Of a DNA stretch of 64,000 nt, positions 42,901 to 54,065 are shown one piece after another (positions within the stretch are counted from its first letter, which is position 1; each line of letters opens with the position of its first letter). A model generated the notes under the pieces. It was not told where the DNA came from and searched no databases. It was given only the letters and a program-made list of their open reading frames with translations. The DNA comes from Thelonectria olida (lineage: Eukaryota > Ascomycota > Sordariomycetes > Hypocreales > Nectriaceae), in the NCBI GenBank assembly GCA_020736575.1, contig JAGPYM010000022.1, positions 310,001-374,000 on the forward strand. Reading direction: 5' to 3'. Both the position numbers and the translations under genes were made by a program.

Positions 42901-43224
42901 TTAGTGGGCAGCAGCGTGACGGGTGACTTCTGGTGGCAGAAATGTCGCAGCCTGCGCGAAAGGTCGGTCGTAGAGTCTTATGCCAGCTAAAGCAGCCGCG
43001 GCAGCGGTGGAGGTAGTAGAAGTGTCCCCGCATGTTATGCGAGGACCGGTGTAGGTAGTGTTACTGTCGCTGCGCGGAGGCCACAGAACTCTATTTGAGG
43101 TTCGGGCGTGAGGCAGTAGAAAGGACGAGCATTTACGAGCGCAATGGGTAAAGTCGATGACCGTCTCGCCGAGGCTCTGGCGGCAGACCTTGCACATCCG
43201 CTGAGCGATTACGGTATGGCACAT
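42901..43224 (-). CDS. Hypothetical cysteine-containing small protein, 107 aa
   Basis: The ORF starts at an ATG with MCHTVIAQRMCKVCRQSLGE, followed by DFTHCARKC. The C-x2-C and H-C-x3-C spacing could bind a metal; the rest is Ser/Thr/Ala rich. Short fungal proteins with an N-terminal Cys cluster of this style are common, but I do not recognise a named family. No signal peptide or intron is evident. Confidence 0.35.
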   Translation of the reverse strand: MCHTVIAQRMCKVCRQSLGETVIDFTHCARKCSSFLLPHARTSNRVLWPPRSDSNTTYTGPRITCGDTSTTSTAAAAALAGIRLYDRPFAQAATFLPPEVTRHAAAH

Positions 43225-43983
43225 GTTACGTCGGTGGGACAGAGTTGTGGTATAGTTATAGTATAGAGATATCTCCTGAACAACGACGAAGGTATAGATA
43301 GAGAAGCTGAGGTAGTAGTTGATAGCCTGGAAGCTTCAAGTAAAATATATTGAACGCCTGGTTATTCAGTTTTATAACACGGATATGCTAAGGCCTCGCT
43401 ACAATAATAACGTAAGCATCCTAGGGTACAGCCGTAATTATTGTTGTCAAGGGAGGCTTAGATGTATACCAGGCAAAGGTAACAGGTATCAAAGAATGAC
43501 TGCTTTATCTGACCACTTGCTAACAAATATGAGCCTGGCAAACGGGATTCCTGTTCTTTACACGCTCCGCAAAATAATAAGATGTCAATGATCCAAGGTT
43601 GTCGGAGAGAAAGCACGTATAAGTGACGCGTGGATGATGCGCAGTTTGTTAAGGTTAGCTTCGTGAGAAAGGGCGGGGAGAACCCCACAGTAGAAGTGAT
43701 GCGATCATCGATGCGAATGATGCGACAAGTGTTTCTTGGTGTCCCGTGTGATTGGACACATTGTAGCCATTTTTGGCCTGAAGTTTGCAGGCAAGGTGGG
43801 TACTCGATATCCCTTTCGCAGTGGTGGCAACTGCCAGAATCTTCGGCCGCTCTCTGGTGGTTTCTCGCAACCACCAGCGGGGAACTCGAGACCATTTGCC
43901 AGTGCAAACGTCATCATTATGACAAATACGTCAATATATGTTTGTTCCGCGTGATCCCGCCTATACTGGGTTATTCAGTGCCA
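43225..43983. other. No supportable gene
   Basis: Several frames overlap on both strands at 43630-43990 without recognised motifs. The 3' end of the stretch is the upstream region of hsp30. Confidence 0.35.
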
Positions 43984-43991
43984 TTCTAGAA
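43984..43991 (+). promoter_or_regulatory. Heat shock element-like palindrome upstream of hsp30
   Basis: TTCTAGAA is the exact nTTCnnGAAn inverted pair recognised by HSF trimers. Further partial units follow (GAACGTTTC at 44085-44093). It lies about 90 bp before the TATA box and 280 bp before the ATG. Confidence 0.6.
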
Positions 43992-44076
43992 ACACGATTA
44001 GCAAGCAGGCTTCATGAGCCTTTACGAAGATGTAGGAACCCTCGATCTCGATCTTCCCTTCCATCAACCGAGTGAG

Positions 44077-44083
44077 TATAAAG
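44077..44083 (+). promoter_or_regulatory. TATA box of hsp30
   Basis: TATAAAG, about 185 bp upstream of the ATG at 44263, followed by a CA-rich leader (ACACATACAGAACAAACAAC) typical of fungal heat-shock genes. Confidence 0.6.
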
Positions 44084-44262
44084 TGAACGTTTCACATCCT
44101 TTGTCAACCCAGATTCTTCTTATCATCAGAACACATACAGAACAAACAACAACCAAACTTGCAAAGCATTTCATGCACGCGTGCAGGTCAACTCTTTCTC
44201 GAACAATCTCACGAAACCTAAAGTATCTAGCACTCAAGCCTACCCTCAACCAAACACGCACA

Positions 44263-44877
44263 ATGGCTTTCTTCCCGCGAAGCCTCTCTGAATCCGACGC
44301 CTCTTTCGCTCCCCTCTTCCGTCTCCTTGACGACTTCGACAACTACTCTCGTCAGGGAATGAGCGGCCGCCGCCCTAGTATGCCGACCTGGCAGCCCAAG
44401 TTCGATATCCGCGAGACCGGGGAAGCATATGAGCTCCATGGCGAGCTACCTGGTATCAACAAGGAGAATATCCACATCGAGTTCACCGAGCCCCAGACTA
44501 TGCTCATCCGAGGCAAGACTGAGCGCACCTATACTGCCGGTACCCCCCCAGCAGGCCTCATCGAGGGAACTACCACGAGCGGTGCTATTACCGAGGCTGG
44601 CGAGGGGGGCAAGAAGGCCAGTGAGGAAGTACACAAGTCCGTCCCACACGATACCGGCACTGAGGCTACTAAGAAGGAAAAGCCCAAGGCCAAGGAGCCC
44701 GTCGACAAGGCCAAGTACTGGCTCAGTGAGCGCAGCGTCGGCGAGTTCTCTCGTAGCTTCAACTTCCCTACTCCGGTCGACCAGGAATCTGTGACCGCAA
44801 GCTTTAAGGACGGCATCCTCAACATTGTGGCACCCAAGGCCAAGAAGCAAGAGTCGAGACGCATTGCTATCGGCTAA
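44263..44877 (+). CDS. hsp30: Small heat shock protein Hsp30 (Hsp20 family), 204 aa
   Basis: The protein starts MAFFPRSLSESDASFAPLFR LLDDFD, the usual Hsp30 N-terminus, which fits the CACAATGG context better than the upstream in-frame ATG at 44014. The alpha-crystallin domain begins at WQPKFDIRETGEAYELHGEL (about residue 46) with PGINKENIHIEF. It is interrupted by a long Gly/Lys/Glu-rich loop (residues ~95-155), as in Neurospora-type Hsp30. It finishes with SERSVGEFSRSFNFPTPVDQ, SFKDGILNIVAPK and a basic tail ending RRIAIG (the I-x-I-type motif). It is an ATP-independent holdase in cytosol/mitochondria that oligomerises on heat stress. HSE and TATA elements support heat induction. It is intact and convergent with the heat-shock-factor gene 588 bp downstream. 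Confidence 0.93.
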   Translation: MAFFPRSLSESDASFAPLFRLLDDFDNYSRQGMSGRRPSMPTWQPKFDIRETGEAYELHGELPGINKENIHIEFTEPQTMLIRGKTERTYTAGTPPAGLIEGTTTSGAITEAGEGGKKASEEVHKSVPHDTGTEATKKEKPKAKEPVDKAKYWLSERSVGEFSRSFNFPTPVDQESVTASFKDGILNIVAPKAKKQESRRIAIG

Positions 44878-45464
44878 GCGATTAACGACATTTTCCGAAT
44901 TATGACAGCTTTGCGCTGTTTTCTAGTCTTCTCATGATCAAGCTATTAACATCTCTGTTTTCTGGCATGAATTGGTCTTTGAGATTGTTTAATAATGTAT
45001 GAAATATTGATGGCTTGCCTTGATTTCCTGGTATGGTGCTTGCGCTCTTTTGTGCAATTGCAGAATAATAATCAACGGCATCAGCCAAATGAATCAAGCG
45101 GCCTTGCCATTATGAATGATAGTGCCCGTTAATCAAAGCGCTCGGCTGCCACGACGAAACGGTTTGGTCAGCAGTCCGAAGCATTTGGCATTCGGCATCG
45201 AGCGCCCAGACTGTCAAAAATTGGGTCCCGTTAATAGAGACTCGAGCGCAAAGATTCGGCTCAACGCTCAAGCCAATCTTCCTTGTAATGCCTAAGTCAC
45301 TTAGGCCACCGCTGCGCTGGTTGTGAGTCCCCGATTCTGCGAAGAGAGCCGTTCTCCTAATAATGCCTTCGACACTGGCACATCATTATCTTGAAATGAT
45401 TTATTTAGAGTTAAAATCTTAAATTATTTGATGTAGTGATAGTTTTAAAATATTTGGGTAGAAA

Positions 45465-46667
45465 TTACTTAATCGACTCGTTCCGACTCGTAATCACTCT
45501 CGAGATGACGTCGCTGACGTCCTGCGAGTTGCCCTGATCTTCCAGTGTCTTACGGAAGACATTGGCAAGGAAGCTGAGAATGGCGTTGATCGAGTTCTGG
45601 CGGCGGTCGTGTTGGTTCTGGAACGTAACGGCCTGGCTGTGTAGATCGTTGTGGTTCCGCTGTAACCGGTTGATAGCGCCTAGAACCAGCTTCTGCTGGT
45701 CCCGCACCTTGTTCAATTCTTTTCCAATGAGAGTCACCTCCTTCAGTAAAGGTTGTGATTCTCCTGCTGGCAAGGATCGTCCAGCTTGAGTGTTCGAAGC
45801 TCCCTGCCCTTGGCCGAGTACTTCCTCAGTCCCGACTTCCTCCTCGCTACCATTGTCGCCGCTTGCATTCTTAATGCCCTTTGCCTTACTACCGCCCTTG
45901 GGCTTGTTGATAAGCCACAAAAGGTTTGGATGGCGGCGTCGGAAATACGGGTTGGAATACTCGCTTGGGTTCTTGATTTTGCGCTCGCTTGCCCGCATCG
46001 AGTTATCAGAGAGTCTCACGCGCTTGTGGAAGCCATACATGTTGAGCTGCCGGACAAAAGACGCGTAATTGTTGTGCTTGAATAATTCGGGAATCAATGT
46101 TTTCGCGAACTCATCTTCATCTAGCACAATGATCGAGTCTCCCTTTTCCGACCATCGGATCAAGCGTTCGTTCTTTCGCTCTTCGAGAAATCTGTCGATG
46201 TCATTTTGTGAAACCACTGAAAATCCATTAGAAACATACCTGTTCAACTTCTGCACAAATGGCGGAATATGTTTGCCTATTGCTCGCGATTCCCTCTTGG
46301 CTTTCAACGCCATCTCCTCAAGCAGCTCAACGTTATCCTGCTCAGCCAAGTTCTCGCCAGGGTTCCGCAGAAGCAGAGAGTTCTCGTCTCCAACACAATT
46401 GTCCCGTGAGTCAACAGTTCCGTCAGGGTTGGCACGGGGATTGGTTGGGAGCAGCCCACGATTCATCTGCCGCCGAGCGAGCGGGTTGGAGGGCGTCGGC
46501 ACAGGCTGAGGATATTGCGACTGGGCCGGAACCAGCCTGGAACAGTTGCCAGCGTGTTCGTGAGAGTTCCCATCCAGCAGCCTGTCCACCCCGTTCACGA
46601 AACCCGAGGCATCGCCCATGCCGTTTGTCGTAGCATCTGGTGTCCTGCCGCTTTTCCTGAGTGACAT
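45465..46667 (-). CDS. Heat-shock-factor transcription factor (HSF DNA-binding domain), 384 aa spliced
   Basis: The exons are 46667-46240 and 46191-45465. The 48-bp intron (GTATGT...CGACAG) has no stop and is a multiple of three, so unspliced RNA is also open (400 aa). Splicing joins KLN-R-FLEERKNERLIRW, the normal HSF helix. The DNA-binding domain (about residues 133-245) reads IPPFVQKLNR, RWSEKGDSIIVLDEDEFAKT, LIPELFKHNNYASFVRQLNM, YGFHKRV, then SNPYFRRRHPNLLWLINKPK. A heptad-rich trimerisation region follows (VTLIGKELNKVRDQQKLVLG). The N-terminal 130 residues are disordered. It resembles fungal Hsf1 in the DNA-binding domain but is much shorter at the C-terminus than the essential Hsf1 proteins I know, with little room for an activation domain. 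It may be an accessory paralogue controlling the adjacent hsp30. Confidence 0.88.
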   Translation of the reverse strand: MSLRKSGRTPDATTNGMGDASGFVNGVDRLLDGNSHEHAGNCSRLVPAQSQYPQPVPTPSNPLARRQMNRGLLPTNPRANPDGTVDSRDNCVGDENSLLLRNPGENLAEQDNVELLEEMALKAKRESRAIGKHIPPFVQKLNRYVSNGFSVVSQNDIDRFLEERKNERLIRWSEKGDSIIVLDEDEFAKTLIPELFKHNNYASFVRQLNMYGFHKRVRLSDNSMRASERKIKNPSEYSNPYFRRRHPNLLWLINKPKGGSKAKGIKNASGDNGSEEEVGTEEVLGQGQGASNTQAGRSLPAGESQPLLKEVTLIGKELNKVRDQQKLVLGAINRLQRNHNDLHSQAVTFQNQHDRRQNSINAILSFLANVFRKTLEDQGNSQDVSDVISRVITSRNESIK

Positions 46668-49600
46668 GGTTGCTGCATTTGTTGTGAGACGGTCAACTCA
46701 TACAAAAGACGAAATTAGGAGTCCGGGCCATCAAGGGGCCAAAGGATTTTTTGTTTTGGCGACCCGCGACATGGATTGGAGCTTCGAGGGCATCAAAACT
46801 TAACACATGACGATGCGTAAGTGGCTTCGATCGTCTTGTAAGTGGCGTCGATCGTAGTGTAAGTGACGCTGGGTGCGGTAGCCTATCTCCTTGCTTGCGC
46901 CGGAGCTCCCAAGGCGGCTAATAGGCGGACGGGTACCCGTCCCTCTAAAATTGGATGGGCCCGTCCCAATTACCGTATTCGGTATCCGCTCCCCCGGTCA
47001 TCGGACCTTCCATCTCGTCGTGTTCAAAGTATGTTACTCGACTCATATGTATCCAGTTTGCATACCTAGAAACATCCAAAACTTATGAGGCTTTAGGTGC
47101 CCTGAATTGTGAGCCTATCGAAATTGCATTCTCATGGATTCGACACAAAGACGAATCCCGGCTTCGTTCGCCGACGACTGCCTCCCACCTGAGGCTGAAT
47201 ATGAATCTCGCCTGCGTCTTGTCATTGTGCTAGAACTTCGCCTATACGGATTCAGTAATTCTATTGAGGCACAAGATCAAGGTCTCTAGAGTTTTGCCAT
47301 GTATTTAATGTCTACGGGTGGGGCTATGGTACTAGTTCATGCCCGTGATAGGAGCGTCCAGAACTTGGTCCTTTGAGGAGCTCACCGCGTGACCCTTCTT
47401 TTGGCATCACCCAGAAATATTTAGTGAACAATATGTAGCCAAACCCTGCTCCGAGGTGGCATAGGCTGTTTTGCATCGTGGTAATTGCCGGCGCAAAACG
47501 GGTACTTTTACTAAAAATAAAGAGAGCAAAAGTCCTAGCTCATGTCGAACAGGTTGCTATAATAAGCTTCCTGTATGGCAAATTGTGACACCTCGGGTGA
47601 AAAGGTTTCTCGCAGTCGTTTGTATGTGTACAGTATTGTACTGTAGTGTGACTGGAGCTCAATAATGTCCTTTGAGCTCCCGCTATAACAGTCAGCATTC
47701 TATCTCAGATTAGGCAGCAATAGACTTTTCAATCGACCATAGCTGAGCAGTGGGCTTAGCAGTGCAGAATGTCTCGGAGCCACCCGCTCCACAGTCTCCA
47801 TTAACAGCCGAACGGGGCCGATACCTCCGATTAAAACCGGCGGCCTACTGGTCGTGTGGTCAAGCGTGGCCGAGACCCCCGAACGGGAGCCACACACTCA
47901 AAATTTCTCGCACTCCGGATCGATGTTAGTTTAGATGCTTCGGTCCCGGAGGTTTCGGAGCTTCTTTCTTCTCTAGGAGAATGAGGATCGTTATGTATGT
48001 GTAGTAGACTCGTTGCATAGCAGTAACGCGAGTGCACTACCGTACATTCAGCTTCAGTTTGGTTGCACCCACGTCTCCAGATTTGATTAAACCTATTCTT
48101 AGAAGCTACTAGCATTATGATGTCGAATGAAGTTAATACCGCTTCGCTTACCTAGAGAAGGAGAGAAAAGCTGGTAGTAAATATAAGAAGTTTTAAGTCC
48201 CGTTCATTCTTAGGGATTAGAATTCACTCTCCTACAATCCGAGTTATCAGCAGTTAAATACCTGCAGAGTATCAGACAACCCAACTAGACTGGAATAAGC
48301 CTCATATGATGGTTCCCGCTGCTTGCTCGAGAGTACCTACTACAAGGGCAGGAATTTTCGATCCGTCCATCACCTCGTTTGAGGCTCAAGGCAAGGACAT
48401 AGAAGGGGCGGTAAGTTAATTCCTTTCGACGATAACGCACATACTGATGGGGATGGGCTAGACAAATACATCCACGCTTCTTCGCGATCTCCGGCATGGG
48501 AATGCTCATTCGATCGAGGTGTAGGCAAACCATCGGGTAGTGCACCTTGATCGCTGAAAGGAGGCATTCGCGGCCCATCCACAGACCGACGTGGGCCGAT
48601 CGCTTGGCTCAAGCGTATCTCGCGAGCCCACTTGACAACTGGCTGAGACACGCTGTCCGCCTGCACAACGAGCCAGCATGGGGTCAACGGTGTTCTTTTC
48701 TGGCTCAAACACCATAATGGAACAATCTGGGTGAAAAGATTCTGGTGGGGACAAAGTGGGTAGTTGAAAGAATTCATTGGCATCCCAACCGCGTCATTCA
48801 CGTAAATAGGGCCGTCGATGAAGGGCACCCATTGGATCGGGAGATCGCCAATGATGAACTGGAAAAAGACCCTCGCACACGTCTCTGTTTATACCTGCCG
48901 TGCACTTGGTTATGGAACCAGGATTAACCTCAGCATACTGTCTCCACATCTACCCTCTTCGTTTGATGCAGCCGCTTTCATACCTTGAGAAGGGTGTATG
49001 GGACCCAGTAGTGTCTACATCTACTGCATCCTATAACCCCTGTTGTTCTCAATCTATTCCTGGACGCAAGAACTGGACTAAATCAAGGCTTTGTGACAGG
49101 AAGCTGTTTGCATTCCTCGTCACATCGTATCCCAGTGGAGCTGACGAACGGGATGGGAGGAGGGCTAAAGTTTACAAATAACCTTGCTTGCCTGGACAAT
49201 CTTTCAGTGATTTAAGACACAGCCACAGCACCTAACCTCTGATGGAAGTACTATTATGAGGGAACTTCTGTTGGATGAACGGAGATGCAGGACGCGATGG
49301 TTCGCATTCGGTCCTTCATTGAAACTTAAAACTAAAATTAACGAAGAAAGGGGGTAAACTTACCGGCCACAGAAAACCAACAGGCAAAGCCGGGAGGTGA
49401 TCAATATTTGGTTAATCAGGCATTCAGTCAACGCACATCCGGACGCTTAATGTAACTCTGCGTTGGTTGCTCTTCTGTTCTGAAGGCTTAATGGAGCCAG
49501 AGTGGAGTCTGATATGTTCTCCACCGTGAATCCCATGTCAATCCTCCGGGGTCATGGTCAATGCGGCGGGGGAAGTACCCATACGGGAACTAAGCGGGAT

Positions 49601-49679
49601 TCCAACGGCGATGCTGAAAAGTTTGCTACATGTAAGAAATGTCGCATGTAATGTTGACTACCCCGAATTATCAAGGCCC
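46668..49679. other. No supportable gene
   Basis: Only short frames occur. On the minus strand near 48700-48870 a frame (FQFIIGDLPIQW, VPFIDGPIYVNDAVGMPMNS) looks like a decayed exon of unknown family. The repeated motif 'gtaagtg-cg-tcgatcgt' occurs at 46816-46866. Confidence 0.4.
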
Positions 49680-50042
49680 CTAAATCCACTCTGGCGCGCC
49701 ATCCTCACTGTAACCCTGTTGCTGTGCCAAGATCTTCCTCTCCCCAAGGCGGCCCAGCCTAGTATTAGAACCAAGGTTTCTCAAGCCCGATGCTACTGTT
49801 GTCTGATTCATAGCAACTTGGCCCTCGCCATATGAGTCAATAATCCGCTCGAGAGCCTTATCTTTCTGCGCCAAGGCTTTCTGGGTTGCCTCGAGTTCCT
49901 CCAGAAGTTTTTCCTGAGCTTCAACCATTTTATGGAACTGATTGATGAAAAATCTCAATTGTGATATCAATGTTGCGCCCAGGGGGTGACTCCTAATAGG
50001 GTCATTCTTAAAAAAGATCTCGAAGGCTTCGCTAAATTGCAT
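49680..50042 (-). CDS. Coiled-coil hypothetical protein, at least 120 aa
   Basis: From the ATG at 50042 (MQFSEAFEIFFKNDPIRSHP) the frame encodes a helical segment and then a strong coiled coil, MVEAQEKLLEELEATQKALA and QKDKALERIIDSYGEG, before a basic C-terminus (LGRLGERKILAQQ). The open frame extends 5' without an ATG to about 50100. A separate ATG frame at 50223 (MASPQARASRTSANADS) could be its first exon, but I could not find a junction in phase. Family unknown; fungal proteins with this type of coiled coil often act as structural or adaptor parts. Confidence 0.5.
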   Translation of the reverse strand: MQFSEAFEIFFKNDPIRSHPLGATLISQLRFFINQFHKMVEAQEKLLEELEATQKALAQKDKALERIIDSYGEGQVAMNQTTVASGLRNLGSNTRLGRLGERKILAQQQGYSEDGAPEWI

Positions 50043-50057
50043 AAAGCTTTCCTTCAA

Positions 50058-51591
50058 AGAGTCAACGACGGTCGTACTATGCGGAATTGTGCCTCACCAG
50101 CAAATATCCTATAAAAGTTGGAGTGGTGGTATCGTGGGCTTTCTCTTGAGTTCGGGATGTGACATGGGGGCAGCTGTCAGCATTGGCGGAAGTCCGGCTG
50201 GCACGCGCCTGTGGACTCGCCATGATGGTGCAGTTATCTGAGAACACAGTGACCTGATGACGAGTAACAGACCAGGGTTGACTCAGAACAACAGCAGGGC
50301 TACCGTTTATCTAGCTCAGCCTGGGCCAAATGATGTATTTATATGTCGTACATGGCAAAGAGGTGGTGGGATGGGGTGATGTCGGGTTGGTTACGAGGAA
50401 AAGCACCAGCGGCTGCGAGCACTTAAAACTGACCCTAACCTGTCAAACTAAGCATGGATTCAGTTGCAACGCCGACGAGCTCGCAGCCTCTCCACTATGA
50501 TGCAACACAAAGTTGTCCAACGACTTTATATTAGGCATTTTCAGCCTAACGGACTTGCCTTCTCGGAACGTCTTATTCGTAAGCTAGGAAGCTCGAAAAG
50601 TTGGTTACACAATCCTTCTATTCACATGTCAATTAATAGAATCTGCCTTTGGCTATGTTTAACTTCTATATTTAAAGCTCTCGCTCAAAACTCTTGTCTG
50701 GATGACCTTGGTTCAGGAAAGATGGCTCAGAATAGCTGATAAGAAGTAGATAAAATGCCGTCATCTTAAAAGGGCGACTAACTTAATTCTGAAATTCAGC
50801 TAACAAAAGAAAACGTCAAAAGCACGCCATCCCAATATGTGATGCGTCGGGCCTTTTCGGCACCAAAACATATTGCCAAGAGTTTCGCTTATAACACGTC
50901 GGTTTATGCTTCCACTTTGAAAAGACCCCCAAAAGCCTGGCGTTTAATCTGATGATTCTCATTGGTCCCAAGGGAACGGAAACGAATCAGAATACGCTGC
51001 AACACTCACGTGGCGCAGCAATCCATGGGTTGCGGAAGTTGCGGAAGCAGGGATGTGGCGCCTCGACTTCCAGAGGTGGGGCAATTTCCACGATCAGTGG
51101 CTCGACGGCATTCGTCTTCTGGCCTGGATGGGAGGCCCTGCCCGGGCAAATCGAGGGAGCGGGCGCCTTGTTCGGCGATGTCACCGATGACCTGCTAATG
51201 GTGGGGTTGCATCATCCGGTCGATACGGCTTCTGAGTCCGTCAGTTCCTTGCAGTATCATTTGCCGGGGATCTCAATGCATGTGTCATGTGCTATAGCCT
51301 CTCCGCATCCTTCTGCACGCACGTGATAATCTTATCTCACGCACGCGTCGGCTTTCATGCACGGCACTCATGCCAGCGACGCTTCTTCATGGATCTAAAA
51401 ATGGTAGCCTTAATGATACTGCTCGCTTCAGGAATTCTGCCGCGGTCAGATGCTCGCTCCCGGGGGAGACTTTATACACCAGGTGTGTTTGGCAAAGCCG
51501 GGTATGTACTCAATATTGAGATGCTTAAGAACAAGGCTCTCAATGATGCGAACAACGAAAGCGCTGACATCAAAACACATTATGAAGAGAC
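50058..51591. other. No supportable gene
   Basis: Short overlapping frames. A GC-richer block at 51030-51190 is open in several frames without recognised motifs. Confidence 0.35.
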
Positions 51592-52937
51592 CTAGATATA
51601 CCCCCTACTAATCACACCAAAATAGAGCAACTCGTGCCGCGCATCTACCGTTGTAGGCTGTAAAGATGGCCGGATGATTTCTCGCGTGTGACGCCATCGA
51701 AGTCCCTTGATTTGCGAAAGAGAAGGGGAATAGCAGTCGTCAGTCTCCAGCTCAATAAAACAGGAATCGTTGTCTTGCGCTGAGCGAAGAAGCCATTGAT
51801 CATCTTCGGCAGCCGCCTTGAACTCAAATCCACGGGAGATGTACTTTTGAACCGCGGCTTCTGCCTTCTCCTGTATGGCATCGGGGACATGCCAGCGATA
51901 TGCCATCTTCTTAAGCGCGAGCCTATAGTACATATGTAAAGCGGCGTGTTTCGTTAAGATGCACTGCACATGGCTACCATAGAATGAAAAAACGCTCCTG
52001 AATACTGTCTGGAACAGTGGATCAGCTACAGAGATCCGCCGGGGGTCGATTGTCCCGATTACCAACTGTACAGAGACAGTCCTGTTGTTCTTACGGGCCG
52101 TTCCATTTAAAACCTTTGCGGTTATGCCGTCCGGATAACTATGGTTCCGTGTTTGCTGAGGCTCTGGGAAGGACACAGAGCCGCAGCACTGAATTGTTAT
52201 AGGGACAAGACTATCCATCCATCGAACCGAGCCGTCCACTCGAATGTGCGCTATTATATCCCGCATATCTGGATATGTGTTTTGGACGGCATCGATTACT
52301 ATTCTTTCCTCGCGGGACCAAGAGCGTGTGTTAAAGAATGCTTCGTAGGCAATAGAAATAATTTGATTCCGGTTCAGGGCAGCGCATGATTTCTCTCTCA
52401 GCTGACGGGCAGCCTTTGATAGACTGGATTCAAACGTCACCCCCGACCGCTCCAAAGCGTTTTTAACCGCTATTACCGAGGATAGCACAGGAGGGACATA
52501 GAAATCCCAGTCAGATTCATCTGTGGTAGACCCTGGGACGAAATACTCCAGGGCTCTAGACCCAGACTAGCTCGTGCTGCAGTGGCGTCGTCGAGGGCAC
52601 GATAAATGGCCATTCGCTCTCGACGAGATGCTGTAATGGATTGGCCTGCAGCCCAGAGATCGCGATCAAGTGTGTCCAAGGCTGTGGGCCGGATGAATTC
52701 TGATACAGCTGCATGTAACTAATTCATCTCGTCAGCAAAGGCGTTCGCAATCAGTAATAAATAGCATACCATCTCTGTCCCGTTTTCACCGACCGGAGAG
52801 GCGCGCTCGCGCTCGCTCTGTGCTGGCGTATGGGCATCAGATAGACTCAGAGAGTCAGGGTTCCGCATGCTAGGCGTCGCCCTGTTTGATACCGGAGCCA
52901 GGATCTGGGGGCTGCCGTTGTTTAGATTCATTGTCAT
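51592..52937 (-). pseudogene. Frameshifted gene with nucleotidyltransferase-like GS...SDxD motif
   Basis: Exon 1 (52937 to about 52771) encodes MTMNLNNGSPQILAPVSNRA and ends at GTATGC. After ~50 bp an acceptor at ...GAATTAG leads to LHAAVSEFIRPTALDTLDRD, LWAAGQSITASRRERMAIYR and ALDDATAAR. Near 52560 the frame moves by one base; the other frame gives SRALEYFVPGSTTDESDWDF and YVPPVLSSVIAVKNALERSG, then runs to the stop at 51592 (about 300 codons). The G-S-(x)6-D-W-D arrangement resembles the active-site motif of nucleotidyltransferase folds. The C-terminal part (SHVQCILTKHAALHMYYRLA, YISRGFEF) fits a fungal family that I recognise only as uncharacterised. Either the gene is recently broken or one base is missing from the assembly. 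Confidence 0.55.
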
Positions 52938-54065
52938 AGTGTCCCGTTTTCTAGTGGATCGGTTGTTGCTGCTCAGTTGGGTAAAAGATTGGAAAAGTGT
53001 TGAAGATGGCTGAATCCTAGATTAAAGAAACCAGGAGGTGGTAAGTGTATCTTCAGAGAAGAGCGTGAGAGAGTGAATGAATGTGCGGCCGATTAGCTTG
53101 TTCAAATGAGATGGGGAGGGGAGGGAGAGAAGCCCAAAATTTGACCACCATGGCCTGGCCGGAGACAAAAATAGCATTCATATTCGACAAACCGAAAATA
53201 TCAAGACACAAAAGAGCCCGAATATAGCAACATTGAGGTTAAGGCATGTTCGGTCCCAGTTTTTGCCGCTTAAGGTTGACCTAAATCTAGTCCCTCTATT
53301 CCCTCCGCTGCTCCGACATGATATCATTCTTTTTACATCTTGGGGTACAGTACTATCTGTACATTACATCGGCATCGTCCAAAAATGGGGTTTTGGTTTC
53401 TTGGGTGTCAGACTGAACATATGCTCTGAAGTTATTATTAGCACGTGTTTGTATTGTCGCAGCGGTTCCGGGCCATGTTTCCCGCACGCTTACATGTGGC
53501 GCAGCCAAACACGAACAGGCGGAATGGTCAGTGGAACGGGGAACAAACCACAGTCCTTCCTTCCCATTAGTTTAGTGTGATACGGGTACCGCCGCGCTGC
53601 CGAGAACAGACGCGCGTCTAGGCAGGAATACCGATACTCTACGCAAACGGTAAAATCAAGAGGTGACCGAGGTCGTGGCCATACCGCCACGTATTGCCAG
53701 GAGATTATAGTCAATTTCAATTCTTCTAGGGTAGAGATATGCTAAACTCCGGCAATTTTGGGAACCTCTTGAAGCTCAACTTCTCACACATAGTAATGTT
53801 TGATTGCACTGTACAACTGAGGGCGATAACGGTCTCCTATTCTATTTACATCTAAGATGAGTTTCTTAGCGCACGGGCCACTATCCTACAGTGTGAATAT
53901 TTAAAATACACACTATATACATCTATGGTACAGAGGACTCATCTTGAAACCTTGATGAAGTCACGAGCGATTTGCACTAGAGGCATCGAGAAGATTCTCA
54001 AGGTAGACCACAAAAGAGATAAATTTCGCTCAGCCCCTATAACCCTCCGAGCACAAAAATATATT
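52938..54065. other. No supportable gene
   Basis: Upstream of the frameshifted gene: a pyrimidine/purine-rich stretch (53100-53140, GGGGAGGGGAGGGAGAG). Elsewhere short frames without motifs. 53760-54060 is the 3' flank of the NLR gene. Confidence 0.35.

Noticed and set aside
41264..46667. Giant mobile element (Starship) carrying the heat-stress pair
   Set aside because: No DUF3435-type tyrosine recombinase captain, DUF3723 or patatin-like accessory gene is visible in the window, so the idea stays only as a check to run on the flanks.
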